From assembly GCA_944385455.1 (NCBI GenBank), contig CALWXI010000110.1, positions 1-20,005 of the forward strand: a DNA stretch of 20,005 nucleotides, written 5' to 3'. Under the pieces are notes generated by a model. The model was not told the origin of the DNA. It saw nothing but the letters and a program-made list of their open reading frames with translations, and did not search any database. The stretch is from an uncultured Oscillospiraceae bacterium (lineage in GTDB: Bacteria > Bacillota > Clostridia > Oscillospirales > Oscillospiraceae). Made by a program: the position numbers and the translations under genes. Below, in pieces: positions 1-7,814 of this stretch (positions are counted from its first letter, which is position 1; each line of letters opens with the position of its first letter).

Positions 1-317
<317 letters not shown>

Positions 318-332
318 AATCTCCCATATGCT

Positions 333-370
333 GCATCCGGCCACGGAATCCCGTGGCCGGATGCTTTTTT
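333..370 (+). terminator. Intrinsic terminator after ppdK
   Basis: A perfect 14-bp stem (333-346 with 351-364, arm GCATCCGGCCACGG) with a 4-base loop is followed by six T residues (365-370). It sits 15 bases past the ppdK stop and separates ppdK from the MarR/MATE unit. Confidence 0.93.
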
Positions 371-413
371 GTCCCCTTTTGTCTATTTTGCATATAGCTT
401 TTTTCAGCAAACT

Positions 414-444
414 GTTGTAAAGTGCAACTGTTGACTTTTACAAC
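414..444. promoter_or_regulatory. Candidate operator: 31-bp dyad upstream of the MarR gene
   Basis: GTTGTAAA at 414-421 is mirrored by TTTACAAC at 437-444, and a central CAACTGTTG (425-433) is symmetric about the same centre, base 429. Twelve of 15 positions per half are paired in the dyad. It ends two bases before the AAGGAGG ribosome binding site (446-452) of the MarR gene, so protein bound here would block the promoter or early transcription. Autoregulation of MarR-efflux pairs is common in the family; that this protein binds here is inference. I could not assign a confident -35/-10 pair: an extended -10-like TGTTGTAAA lies inside the left arm without a good -35. Confidence 0.6.
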
Positions 445-458
445 GAAGGAGGCCGGAT

Positions 459-905
459 ATGTCAGACCGCATCGAGGTCCTGCGCCGCATCGAGCGGCAG
501 TACCTGCGGGATCAGCTGGGGGAACTGGAATTGCAGATGGTGGATGCCTATGTGCTCCGGCTGCTGGCCCGGCAGACGGACGCTCTCCGGCAAGAGGACA
601 TTGCTCAATGGATCGTGCTGGACAAGGGATCCGTGGCCCGTTCCGTGGCCCGGCTGGAGAAGCGAGGGCTGATCGCGCGCACCGTCAGCGACCAATGCCG
701 CCGGGAAAAACGAGTGGCCCTTACCACCGCCGGTGCCGATGCAAACGCCCGTATCAGCCGAATTCTGGATACCTGGAACGCGATCCGCTACCAGGGCTTT
801 ACGGAGGACGAACGGTTCCTGTATGAATCCTTCCTGGAGCGTATCACGGAAAACGTCACCCAATACCGACAAGGAGGCACGCACAATGGTCAAAAATCTC
901 ACTGA
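459..905 (+). CDS. MarR family transcriptional regulator
   Basis: A 148-residue protein of normal MarR length. A helical dimerisation N-terminus is followed by a winged helix-turn-helix around residues 43-93: LRQEDIAQWIVLDKGSVARS leads into the recognition helix SVARLEKRGLI and a basic wing (DQCRREKRVALTTAG). The C-terminal helix completes the dimer interface. The start is chosen because AAGGAGG lies six bases upstream of ATG 459. The gene overlaps the downstream MATE start by 20 bases, so the two are translated from one mRNA, and a 31-bp dyad lies just upstream. It most likely represses its own operon and is released by a small ligand that the transporter exports. The ligand is not visible from the sequence. 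Confidence 0.9.
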   Translation: MSDRIEVLRRIERQYLRDQLGELELQMVDAYVLRLLARQTDALRQEDIAQWIVLDKGSVARSVARLEKRGLIARTVSDQCRREKRVALTTAGADANARISRILDTWNAIRYQGFTEDERFLYESFLERITENVTQYRQGGTHNGQKSH

Positions 906-2259
906 GGGCGCACCGCTGCGGCTGCTGTTCTTCTTCTCCATGCCCATGGTGGTGGGCAACCTGTTCCAGCAGCTTTACAACATGGTGGATACCGCCGTGG
1001 TGGGCAAATTCGTGGGCGAGGACGCCGTGGCCGCCGTGGGCTCCTCCTTCCCTATCGTGTTTTTGTCCGTAGCTGTGGCAGCGGGCCTTTCCATGGGCTG
1101 CAATGTGGTGGTCTCTCAGCTCTTCGGCGCGGGACGCATCCATGAAATGAAGACCACCATCTCCACCGCCATTCTGTCGCTGAGCGTGCTGGGCCTCATC
1201 ATCATGGGTCTGGGAACACTTTTTGCCGGATCGCTGCTGGAGCTGCTGGGCACGGATCCGGACATCATGACCGACTCCCGGACCTATCTGCAGATCTATT
1301 TCGGCGGCGCCGTGTTCCTTTTCCTCTACAACACCCTCAACGGCATCTACAATGCCCAGGGAGACAGCCGCACGCCTCTCATCTTTCTGATGATCTCCAG
1401 CCTCGCCAACATTGTGCTGGACCTGCTGTTCGTCATCCAGTTCCACATGGGCGTGGCGGGCGTGGCCTGGGCCACGCTGATTTCCCAGGGCCTGTGCGCC
1501 GCGGCTTCGCTGCTGGTGCTTTTTTACCGCCTCAAGCATATGGCCAGCGAGCCGGCCCATCAGGGTGAAAAGGTGGCGCTTTTCCACATGGTGGCCGTCA
1601 AGCGCATTGCCCAGATCGGCCTGCCCTCCATGTTCCAGCAGGCCCTGGTATCCCTGTCCATGATGATGATGCAGGGCCTGGTGAACTCCTACGGCAAGGT
1701 GCTGGTTGCCGGCTACACTGCCGCCACCAAGATCGACACCCTGGCCATGCTGCCCAACATGAACTTCTCCAACGCCATGTCCAGCTATACCGCCCAGAAC
1801 ATCGGCGCCGGCAAGTTCGACCGGGTGAAGCAGGGCCTGCGGGCCTGCCTTTTCATGGTGGTGGTGTTTTCCCTGCTCATCACTGTGGTGATCTTCCTGT
1901 TCGGGGACAACCTGCTCTCCCTCTTCCTGGACCCCGGCGACACCTCCGGCGCCTTGGGCTACGGCCTGACCTATATGCACACCGTGTCCGTGTTCTACAT
2001 TCTCATGGGCCTTTTGTTCGTGGCCAACGGCATGCTTCGGGGTGCCGGCGACATGGGGGCCTTCACCGTCAGCTCCGTGGCAAATCTTTTCTCCCGGGTG
2101 GGCATCGCCTATGCTCTGGCCTATCTGACCCCGCTGGGCGCCAACGCCATCTGGTGGTCCATCCCCGCCGGCTGGGCCGTGGGCAGCATCTTCTCCCTGC
2201 TGCGGGTCCGCAGCGGAAAATGGATCCGCCAGGCCATCGGCGACGAGATCCCTTCCTGA
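886..2259 (+). CDS. MATE family multidrug/toxin efflux transporter
   Basis: A 457-residue integral membrane antiporter of the MATE family (DinF/NorM/MepA-like), normally exporting cationic drugs, dyes or metabolites in exchange for Na+ or H+. The start at 886 is preferred over longer in-frame Mets because AAGGAGG (871-877) lies nine bases upstream and the protein then begins with the family-typical opening: a short N-tail, then LLFFFSMPMVVGNLFQQLYNMVDTAVVG split over the first helix and loop. About twelve hydrophobic segments are arranged in two similar halves, the second beginning near IGLPSMFQQALVSLSM. It overlaps the MarR gene by 20 bases, the classic regulator-pump layout. A strong terminator follows. 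Substrate unknown. Confidence 0.93.
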   Translation: MVKNLTEGAPLRLLFFFSMPMVVGNLFQQLYNMVDTAVVGKFVGEDAVAAVGSSFPIVFLSVAVAAGLSMGCNVVVSQLFGAGRIHEMKTTISTAILSLSVLGLIIMGLGTLFAGSLLELLGTDPDIMTDSRTYLQIYFGGAVFLFLYNTLNGIYNAQGDSRTPLIFLMISSLANIVLDLLFVIQFHMGVAGVAWATLISQGLCAAASLLVLFYRLKHMASEPAHQGEKVALFHMVAVKRIAQIGLPSMFQQALVSLSMMMMQGLVNSYGKVLVAGYTAATKIDTLAMLPNMNFSNAMSSYTAQNIGAGKFDRVKQGLRACLFMVVVFSLLITVVIFLFGDNLLSLFLDPGDTSGALGYGLTYMHTVSVFYILMGLLFVANGMLRGAGDMGAFTVSSVANLFSRVGIAYALAYLTPLGANAIWWSIPAGWAVGSIFSLLRVRSGKWIRQAIGDEIPS

Positions 2260-2265
2260 GACATG

Positions 2266-2304
2266 AAAAAGCCTGCCGGAAACCGTGGTTTCCGGCAGGC
2301 TTTT
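2266..2304. terminator. Bidirectional intrinsic terminator between convergent genes
   Basis: A perfect 18-bp inverted repeat (2267-2284 with 2287-2304, core GCCTGCCGGAAACC) has A residues on the left and T residues on the right. It can therefore end both the plus-strand MATE gene (stop 2259) and the minus-strand FUSC-like gene (stop 2308). Confidence 0.92.
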
Positions 2305-2307
2305 CTT

Positions 2308-2931
2308 TTATGTCTCCTCAGGCGGCTGCTCCGGCACCTCAGACGGGGCCGGATGTTCTTTTTGATAATGCTCGGGATAGTAGCCGCTGAAGGCTTCCAT
2401 TTTCTTGTTCAGATTGGCGCAGTACTCCTCCGCACGCTGGAAGGTAAATCCTCCCGGGAAAAAGCTGTTGACCACCAGAGCCACGATTACGCCGATGGTG
2501 GTATCCAGGATCCGGTTCAGGGCATAGCTCACATAGCTGTCCACCGGGGTGTTGAACAGCAGGATGCTCAGCACCACGCCGCCGGGCTGCACACCGCCCA
2601 CCCAGAATACCTGGCACAGCAGGATCAGCAGCACCACGCCGATGAACGTCAGCAGCACCAGCAGCAGCGACCGGCCGCCATCAGGGTGAAAGATCAGGTA
2701 AATCCGGAACATGACAATGCCCAGCAGACCGCCGATCAAGGTGCCGAACACCCGGTTTCCCCCATGAAGCTTGGAGGTCTCCAGATCGCTGCCCATGCCG
2801 AAAATGGCGCCGATACAGGCGAAGGCAGGACTGCGGTCCAGAAAAAAATAGATCAGGGCGCAGAATGCCGCGGCGGTGGCGGTCTTGATGTTGCGCATGC
2901 CGATTTTGGGGCGGTGGGTCGGCTGATTCAT
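2308..2931 (-). CDS. FUSC / aromatic acid exporter-like membrane protein
   Basis: A 207-residue protein starting MNQPTHRPKIGMRNIKTA. The next ~145 residues hold several hydrophobic helices, including FGTLIGGLLGIVMFRIYLIF and LLLVLLTFIGVVLLILLCQV. A short helical, charged C-terminus ends in a Pro/Glu-rich tail. The order (KIGMRNIKTA opening, F-x-C-x-G-A-I-F, T-x-G-G-L-L-G) matches the membrane half of FUSC/ArAE exporters, which are thought to extrude aromatic acids or related compounds. It is half-size, lacking a large cytoplasmic domain. I chose the ATG at 2931, with GGAGAG about ten bases upstream, over a longer in-frame Met at 2997, because a promoter-like element lies between them. Substrate unknown. 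Confidence 0.8.
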   Translation of the reverse strand: MNQPTHRPKIGMRNIKTATAAAFCALIYFFLDRSPAFACIGAIFGMGSDLETSKLHGGNRVFGTLIGGLLGIVMFRIYLIFHPDGGRSLLLVLLTFIGVVLLILLCQVFWVGGVQPGGVVLSILLFNTPVDSYVSYALNRILDTTIGVIVALVVNSFFPGGFTFQRAEEYCANLNKKMEAFSGYYPEHYQKEHPAPSEVPEQPPEET

Positions 2932-2987
2932 AATGGCGATCTCTCCATATCCGAAAGATTTTGGATGAGGAAGGCTGCTTACGTTAT

Positions 2988-3016
2988 AGTGTACCACAAA
3001 TTGCCACCCCTGAAAA
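2988..3016 (-). promoter_or_regulatory. Possible sigma-A promoter for the FUSC-like gene
   Basis: On the minus strand, TTTTCA (3016-3011) and TACACT (2993-2988) are 17 bases apart in the 108-base gap between the DUF1275 stop and the FUSC start. An overlapping TATAAC (2988-2983) could serve as an alternative -10. The boxes are only partial matches, hence the low confidence. Confidence 0.35.
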
Positions 3017-3039
3017 GACCGCGTTAAGATTTTCCTTTT

Positions 3040-3696
3040 TTACCGGCGGCACATCTGCAGAAAGGCCCCGGCCTGCAGCACAGGCGCGGCCAGCACCGTC
3101 CACTGTCCCAGCCGGGGCGCCAGCGCGCCGCCCAGAGCCGCGCCCGCCAGGAAGCAGGCGATGACGGCAAAATAGCATCCGGCGGTCCGGGCGGCGTCTG
3201 GCTCTCCCGATATCCAGCGGCTCAGCGCCTCTGTGCCGCTGCGCAGGTTCCCGGTGCACATGGTGGAGGCAAAGGCCCGGCCCCGGACCTTCCGAAAGGT
3301 CTGGACCTGCAGGGCACAGACAAAAGACACCGCCACGTTCACCCCGCTGTCCCACCGGCCCAGAGGCACCCAGGCCGCCGCGGCCGCCAGCAGGATCTCC
3401 AGCGCCAGCACCGTGTGCCGCCAGTGCAGCACTCCGGCCCGTTCCCCCCAGCGCCGTCTGGCCCATTCCGCCGCCAGCACCCCCAGAGCGAAGGCACCGA
3501 TGGGTATCAAATAGCCCAGCGCCGTCTGCCAGGCTCCTTCCGCCGCGCGGACCGCCAGCAGCACCATATTGCCGGTCTGCGCATTGGCGAACACTCCGCC
3601 CCGGCACAGATAGGTGTATGCGTCCAGCAGTCCGCCGCTGAGGGCCAGCAGCGCCGCCGCCGCAAAGGACTCCGAGGGCTGATAGGTTTTCCTCAC
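3040..3696 (-). CDS. YoaK/DUF1275 family membrane protein
   Basis: About 218 residues with six hydrophobic segments. The diagnostic N-terminal block of the DUF1275 (YoaK) family reads SGGLLDAYTYLCRGGVFANA followed by QTGNMVLL; the later S(T)MCTGNLRSG block is also present. The molecular function of the family is unknown. The start matters: the only good ribosome binding site, AAAGGAG (3712-3706), abuts an ATG at 3705 with zero spacing but is nine bases from an in-frame GTG at 3696. GTG gives a protein starting MRKTYQPSESF, so I prefer it; the ATG would add three residues. The gene lies just behind a hairpin that follows the carB-dapF stop, with no room for a promoter of its own. Confidence 0.88.
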   Translation of the reverse strand: MRKTYQPSESFAAAALLALSGGLLDAYTYLCRGGVFANAQTGNMVLLAVRAAEGAWQTALGYLIPIGAFALGVLAAEWARRRWGERAGVLHWRHTVLALEILLAAAAAWVPLGRWDSGVNVAVSFVCALQVQTFRKVRGRAFASTMCTGNLRSGTEALSRWISGEPDAARTAGCYFAVIACFLAGAALGGALAPRLGQWTVLAAPVLQAGAFLQMCRR

Positions 3697-3714
3697 ATCT
3701 GCCATCTCCTTTGA

Positions 3715-3753
3715 AACGGGCCGGCGCCTCCCGCAGAGGGGCGCCGGCCCGTT
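3715..3753 (-). terminator. GC-rich hairpin between carB-dapF and the DUF1275 gene (weak terminator or attenuator)
   Basis: A perfect 14-bp stem (3715-3728 with 3740-3753, arm AACGGGCCGGCGCC) with an 11-base loop is followed in the minus direction by only a short T-rich stretch (TTTC) before the DUF1275 ribosome binding site. A second, smaller hairpin (CCCGCC 3754-3759 with GGCGGG 3766-3771) precedes it. The weak T-run suggests incomplete termination. Confidence 0.65.
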
Positions 3754-3776
3754 CCCGCCGCGTCAGGCGGGGCTTC

Positions 3777-6700
3777 TCAGTATTCCACTTCGCCGGTGTA
3801 GACCAGCTTGGCGTCGCCCGTGAGGGTGATCTTCTCGTCGGTGTAGTTCACCACCAGATCGCCGCCCCGGACCCGGACGGTAATGTCGCTGCCCTTGGCG
3901 CACAATCCGTTGGCCACTGCCGCCACCACTGCCGCGCAGGCACCGGTGCCGCAGGCCAGCGTCTCGCCGCTGCCCCGCTCCCAGACCCGCATCTTGATGG
4001 TGCTGGGATTCACCACTCGGATGAACTCCGTGTTGATCCGCTCCGGGAAGTAGGGCGCGTGCTCGAACCGGGGGCCGATAAAGTCCACGTCCACAGCGTC
4101 CACCCGGGGACAGAACACCACGCAGTGGGGGTTGCCCACGTCCACGCAGGTGATGTGATAGGGCCGGCCGCCGATCCGTACGGGATAGTCCACCACGGTC
4201 TTTTCCGGAATGGTGAAGCGCAGGGCGGCGGTATCCAGCGTGGCATACCCCATGTCCACACAGGCCGAGGTGACCTTGCCGTTGGTGGTGTAGAGCTGGA
4301 CATGCTTGACTCCCTTGCCCGTCTCAATGCTCATCTCCTCTTTTTCCACGATGCCGTTGTCATAGAGGTACTTGCACATGCACCGCAGCGCGTTGCCCGC
4401 CATGAGGCCCTCGCTGCCGTCGCTGTTGAACATCCGCATCCGGGCATCCGCCTTGGCGGAATATTCCATGAGGACGATGCCGTCGGCGCCGATGCCATAG
4501 TGGCGGTCGCAGAAGGTGACGCACAGCGATTCCGGACAGGTGATCTCACCGCGGAAGTTTTCCAGGAAAATATAGTCGTTGCCGCAGGTCTGCATCTTGG
4601 CAAAGCGCAGCTTCTGCCGCTGCGCACGCAGATGGCAGATATCGATGAGTTCCGTGTTCTGCTGGGTGTAGCGGGAGGCCAGGATGTCCGTCAGGGCGTT
4701 GGCAGTATCCAGACTCGTCAGGCATGGAATTCCCAGCTGCACGCAGCGGTGGTTCAGATGGATGAAGTCCCGGATATAGCTGGGCTCCGTGGAGCCTGTG
4801 AGAATCACGTAGTCGATCTTCCCCTCCTCCAGCATCTGGAACACCCGGTTGTCCTTGCCCAGCTTGCCCACCACTTCCACGTCGGTGCCAAGCTGGGAGA
4901 TCTCGTTGGCGGTGCCGTCGGTGGCGTAGAGCTTGTAGCCCATCTCGTCCAGCTTCCGGGCGATGTTGACGAGCTCCGGCTGATCCCGGTGGTTCACGGA
5001 GATCAGCACACCGCCCCGGGTCTCCTTTTCCACCTTGTACCCGGCGGAGACCAGACCCTTGAACATGGCCTCCTGGAGGTTCTTGCCCAGGCCCAGCACC
5101 TCGCCGGTGGACTTCATCTCCGGGGAGAGCGCGGCGTTGGCGTCGGTGATCTTCTCAAAGGAGAACACGGGCACCTTCACGGCCACGTAGGGCGGCTGGC
5201 GGTAGAGACCGGTGCCGTAGCCCAGGGACTTGAGGGGCTGGCCCACCATGACCCGGGTGGCCAGATCCACCATGGGCACGCCGGTGACCTTGGAGATATA
5301 GGGCACGGTACGGCTGGCCCGGGGGTTCACCTCGATGACATACAGCTCGCCCTGGTAGATGAGGTACTGAATGTTGATGAGGCCCCGGGTGCCCAGGGAC
5401 AGGGCCAGCTTCTCGGAGCAGTCGATGATGACCTTGAGCATCTTGTCGCCGATGGAGAAGGGCGGATAGACGGCAATGGAGTCGCCGGAATGGACGCCGG
5501 TGCGCTCAATGTGCTGCATGACGCCGGGAATCAGCACGTCGGTGCCGTCGGAGATAACGTCCACCTCCAGCTCCTTGCCCATGAGGTACTGATCCACCAG
5601 CACCGGGTTTTCGATCTTGCCGGAGAGGATGACCTCCATATAGGTACGCACATCCTCATCGTTGTGAGCGATGACCATGTTCTGGCCGCCGATGACGTAG
5701 CTGGGGCGCAGCAGCACGGGATACCCCAGCTCATGGGCGGCGTCCAGGGCACCCTGCATGCCGGTGACGCCCATGCCCTGCGGCCGCTTGATGGAAAAGC
5801 GCTCCAACAGCTCATCAAACCGCTCCCGGTCCTCCGCCATATCGATGGACTCGGCGCTGGTGCCCATGATCTGGACGCCGTGGCTGTCCAGGTACTGGGT
5901 AAGCTTGATGGCAGTCTGTCCGCCGAAAGCCACCACCACGCCCACAGGCTTCTCCACATCGATGATGTGCATCACATCCTCTGGGAAGAGGGGCTCAAAG
6001 TACAGCCGGTCGGCGGTATCATAATCGGTGGAGACGGTCTCGGGGTTGTTGGTGACAATAACCACCTCGTAGCCCAGGTCCTTCAGCGTCCGAACGCAGT
6101 GGACGGAGGAATAGTCAAACTCAATGCCCTGACCGATGCGGATGGGACCGGAGCCCAGCACCATGATGACGGGCTTGCCGGACCGGGGGAAGGTCCGGGA
6201 TTCGCAGAAACGGTCGAAGGAGGAGTAGAAATAGGGGGTCTCGGCGTCAAATTCTGCGCCGCGGGTGTCCACCATCTGGTACACGGCCGGGGCGGCCTCG
6301 CAGGGCAGAACCTGGGCGTGAGCCAGCCGCAGCAGCGTCTGATCGGGATAGCCCATTTTTTTGCCGGCGGCATAGCGCTCCGCCGTCAGGCCCTCCTTCT
6401 CCAGAGCCTGCTCGAACTTTGCCATCTTCCGGAGCTTTGCCAGGAACCAGCGGTCGATGCGGGTGATGGCGAAAATCTCATCCACGCTGACGCCGGACTT
6501 CAGCGCTTCGAACACGGTGAAGATCCGGTGGTCATCCACCCGGCGAAGCCGCTCCCAGATGGGGGCGTCGTCATCGGGGTCGGGCTTGCGGTTCAGAGAG
6601 TCCATGCCGATCTCCGCACCCCGGACGGCTTTCATCAGCGCCATCTCAAAGCTGGGACCGATGGCCATGACCTCGCCGGTGGCCTTCATCTGGGTGCCCA

Positions 6701-7814
6701 GAGTGCGGGAAGCGTCGGCAAACTTGTCGAAGGGCCACTTGGGCATCTTCACCACGATATAGTCCAGAGTGGGCTCGAAACAGGCGCAGGTCTTGCCGGT
6801 GATATCGTTTTTGATCTCGTCCAGAGTATAGCCCAGAGCGATCTTGGTGGTAATTTTGGCGATGGGATAGCCGGTAGCCTTGGAGGCCAGGGCCGAGGAG
6901 CGGCTGACGCGAGGGTTCACCTCGATGACGGCATATTCAAAGGTATCGGGGTTCAGCGCCAGCTGGCAGTTGCACCCGCCCACGATTCCCAGATGGGTGA
7001 TGATGTCCAAAGACGCGGAGCGGAGCATCTGGAACTCCTTGTCCGCCAGAGTCTGGGTGGGGGCCACCACGATGGAGTCGCCGGTGTGCACGCCCACAGG
7101 GTCCAGGTTTTCCATGGAACAGACGGCAATGACATTGCCCACGCTGTCCCGCATGGTCTCGAACTCGATCTCCTTCCAGCCGAAGATGGCTTTCTCCACC
7201 AGCACCTGTGTGATGGGGGAGGCATCCAGACCGGTCTGGGCGATGACCCGCAGCTCCTGCTCATTTTTCGCCGCGCCGCCGCCCGCGCCGCCCAGGGTAA
7301 AGGCGGGGCGGACAATGACAGGATAACCGATGCGGCCGGCCACGGCCAGCGCGTCTTCCACCGTCTCGGCAATGTCCGAGGCAATGACCGGCTGGCCGAT
7401 CTCCGCCATGGCCTCCTTAAAGAGCTCCCGGTCCTCCGCCCGGGAGATGGCCTTGGCGTCGGTGCCCAGCAGCCGCACATGCTGGGCCTCCAGGAAGCCC
7501 TCCTTGTCCAGCTGCATGGCCAACGTCAATCCCGTCTGGCCGCCCAGGCCCGCCAGGATGGAATCCGGCTTTTCCTTGAGGATGATCCGCTTGATGGTCT
7601 CCACCGTCAGCGGCTCCAGATAGATCTCATCCGCCATGGCCTGATCCGTCATGATGGTGGCGGGGTTGGAGTTGCACAGCACCACGTTGACTCCCGCCTC
7701 TTTGAGGATGCGGCAGGCCTGCGCGCCGGCGTAGTCAAACTCGGCAGCCTGGCCGATGACAATGGGACCGGAGCCGATGACGAGGACTTTCTTAATACTG
7801 GTATCCAGAGGCAT
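3777..7814 (-). CDS. carB: Carbamoyl-phosphate synthase large subunit fused to diaminopimelate epimerase (CarB-DapF)
   Basis: A single 1345-residue frame. Residues ~1-1065 are a full CarB: two ATP-grasp halves (each opening with a VLVIGSGPIVIGQ-type and VMVLGSGPIRIGQ-type motif), an oligomerisation region between them, and a C-terminal MGS-like allosteric domain ending in GIPCLTSLDTANAL. CarB makes carbamoyl phosphate from bicarbonate, ammonia and 2 ATP. Residues ~1067-1345 are a complete DapF (LL- to meso-diaminopimelate), with GNDYIFLE, HYGIGADGIVLM, GNPHCVVF and ERGSGETLACGTGAC. The join (KLRFAKM1074) has no stop and no start Met at the usual DapF position. DapF's first catalytic Cys position is Ala1139 (MAGNALRC); the second, Cys1288, is kept. 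The ATG overlaps the carA stop by one base. Fusion and identities are certain; epimerase activity is doubtful. Confidence 0.96.
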   Translation of the reverse strand: MPLDTSIKKVLVIGSGPIVIGQAAEFDYAGAQACRILKEAGVNVVLCNSNPATIMTDQAMADEIYLEPLTVETIKRIILKEKPDSILAGLGGQTGLTLAMQLDKEGFLEAQHVRLLGTDAKAISRAEDRELFKEAMAEIGQPVIASDIAETVEDALAVAGRIGYPVIVRPAFTLGGAGGGAAKNEQELRVIAQTGLDASPITQVLVEKAIFGWKEIEFETMRDSVGNVIAVCSMENLDPVGVHTGDSIVVAPTQTLADKEFQMLRSASLDIITHLGIVGGCNCQLALNPDTFEYAVIEVNPRVSRSSALASKATGYPIAKITTKIALGYTLDEIKNDITGKTCACFEPTLDYIVVKMPKWPFDKFADASRTLGTQMKATGEVMAIGPSFEMALMKAVRGAEIGMDSLNRKPDPDDDAPIWERLRRVDDHRIFTVFEALKSGVSVDEIFAITRIDRWFLAKLRKMAKFEQALEKEGLTAERYAAGKKMGYPDQTLLRLAHAQVLPCEAAPAVYQMVDTRGAEFDAETPYFYSSFDRFCESRTFPRSGKPVIMVLGSGPIRIGQGIEFDYSSVHCVRTLKDLGYEVVIVTNNPETVSTDYDTADRLYFEPLFPEDVMHIIDVEKPVGVVVAFGGQTAIKLTQYLDSHGVQIMGTSAESIDMAEDRERFDELLERFSIKRPQGMGVTGMQGALDAAHELGYPVLLRPSYVIGGQNMVIAHNDEDVRTYMEVILSGKIENPVLVDQYLMGKELEVDVISDGTDVLIPGVMQHIERTGVHSGDSIAVYPPFSIGDKMLKVIIDCSEKLALSLGTRGLINIQYLIYQGELYVIEVNPRASRTVPYISKVTGVPMVDLATRVMVGQPLKSLGYGTGLYRQPPYVAVKVPVFSFEKITDANAALSPEMKSTGEVLGLGKNLQEAMFKGLVSAGYKVEKETRGGVLISVNHRDQPELVNIARKLDEMGYKLYATDGTANEISQLGTDVEVVGKLGKDNRVFQMLEEGKIDYVILTGSTEPSYIRDFIHLNHRCVQLGIPCLTSLDTANALTDILASRYTQQNTELIDICHLRAQRQKLRFAKMQTCGNDYIFLENFRGEITCPESLCVTFCDRHYGIGADGIVLMEYSAKADARMRMFNSDGSEGLMAGNALRCMCKYLYDNGIVEKEEMSIETGKGVKHVQLYTTNGKVTSACVDMGYATLDTAALRFTIPEKTVVDYPVRIGGRPYHITCVDVGNPHCVVFCPRVDAVDVDFIGPRFEHAPYFPERINTEFIRVVNPSTIKMRVWERGSGETLACGTGACAAVVAAVANGLCAKGSDITVRVRGGDLVVNYTDEKITLTGDAKLVYTGEVEY

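Noticed and set aside
856..1980. A 374-codon minus-strand open frame opposite the MATE gene
   Set aside because: His/Gln-rich, no ribosome binding site, fully antisense to an unmistakable MATE transporter.
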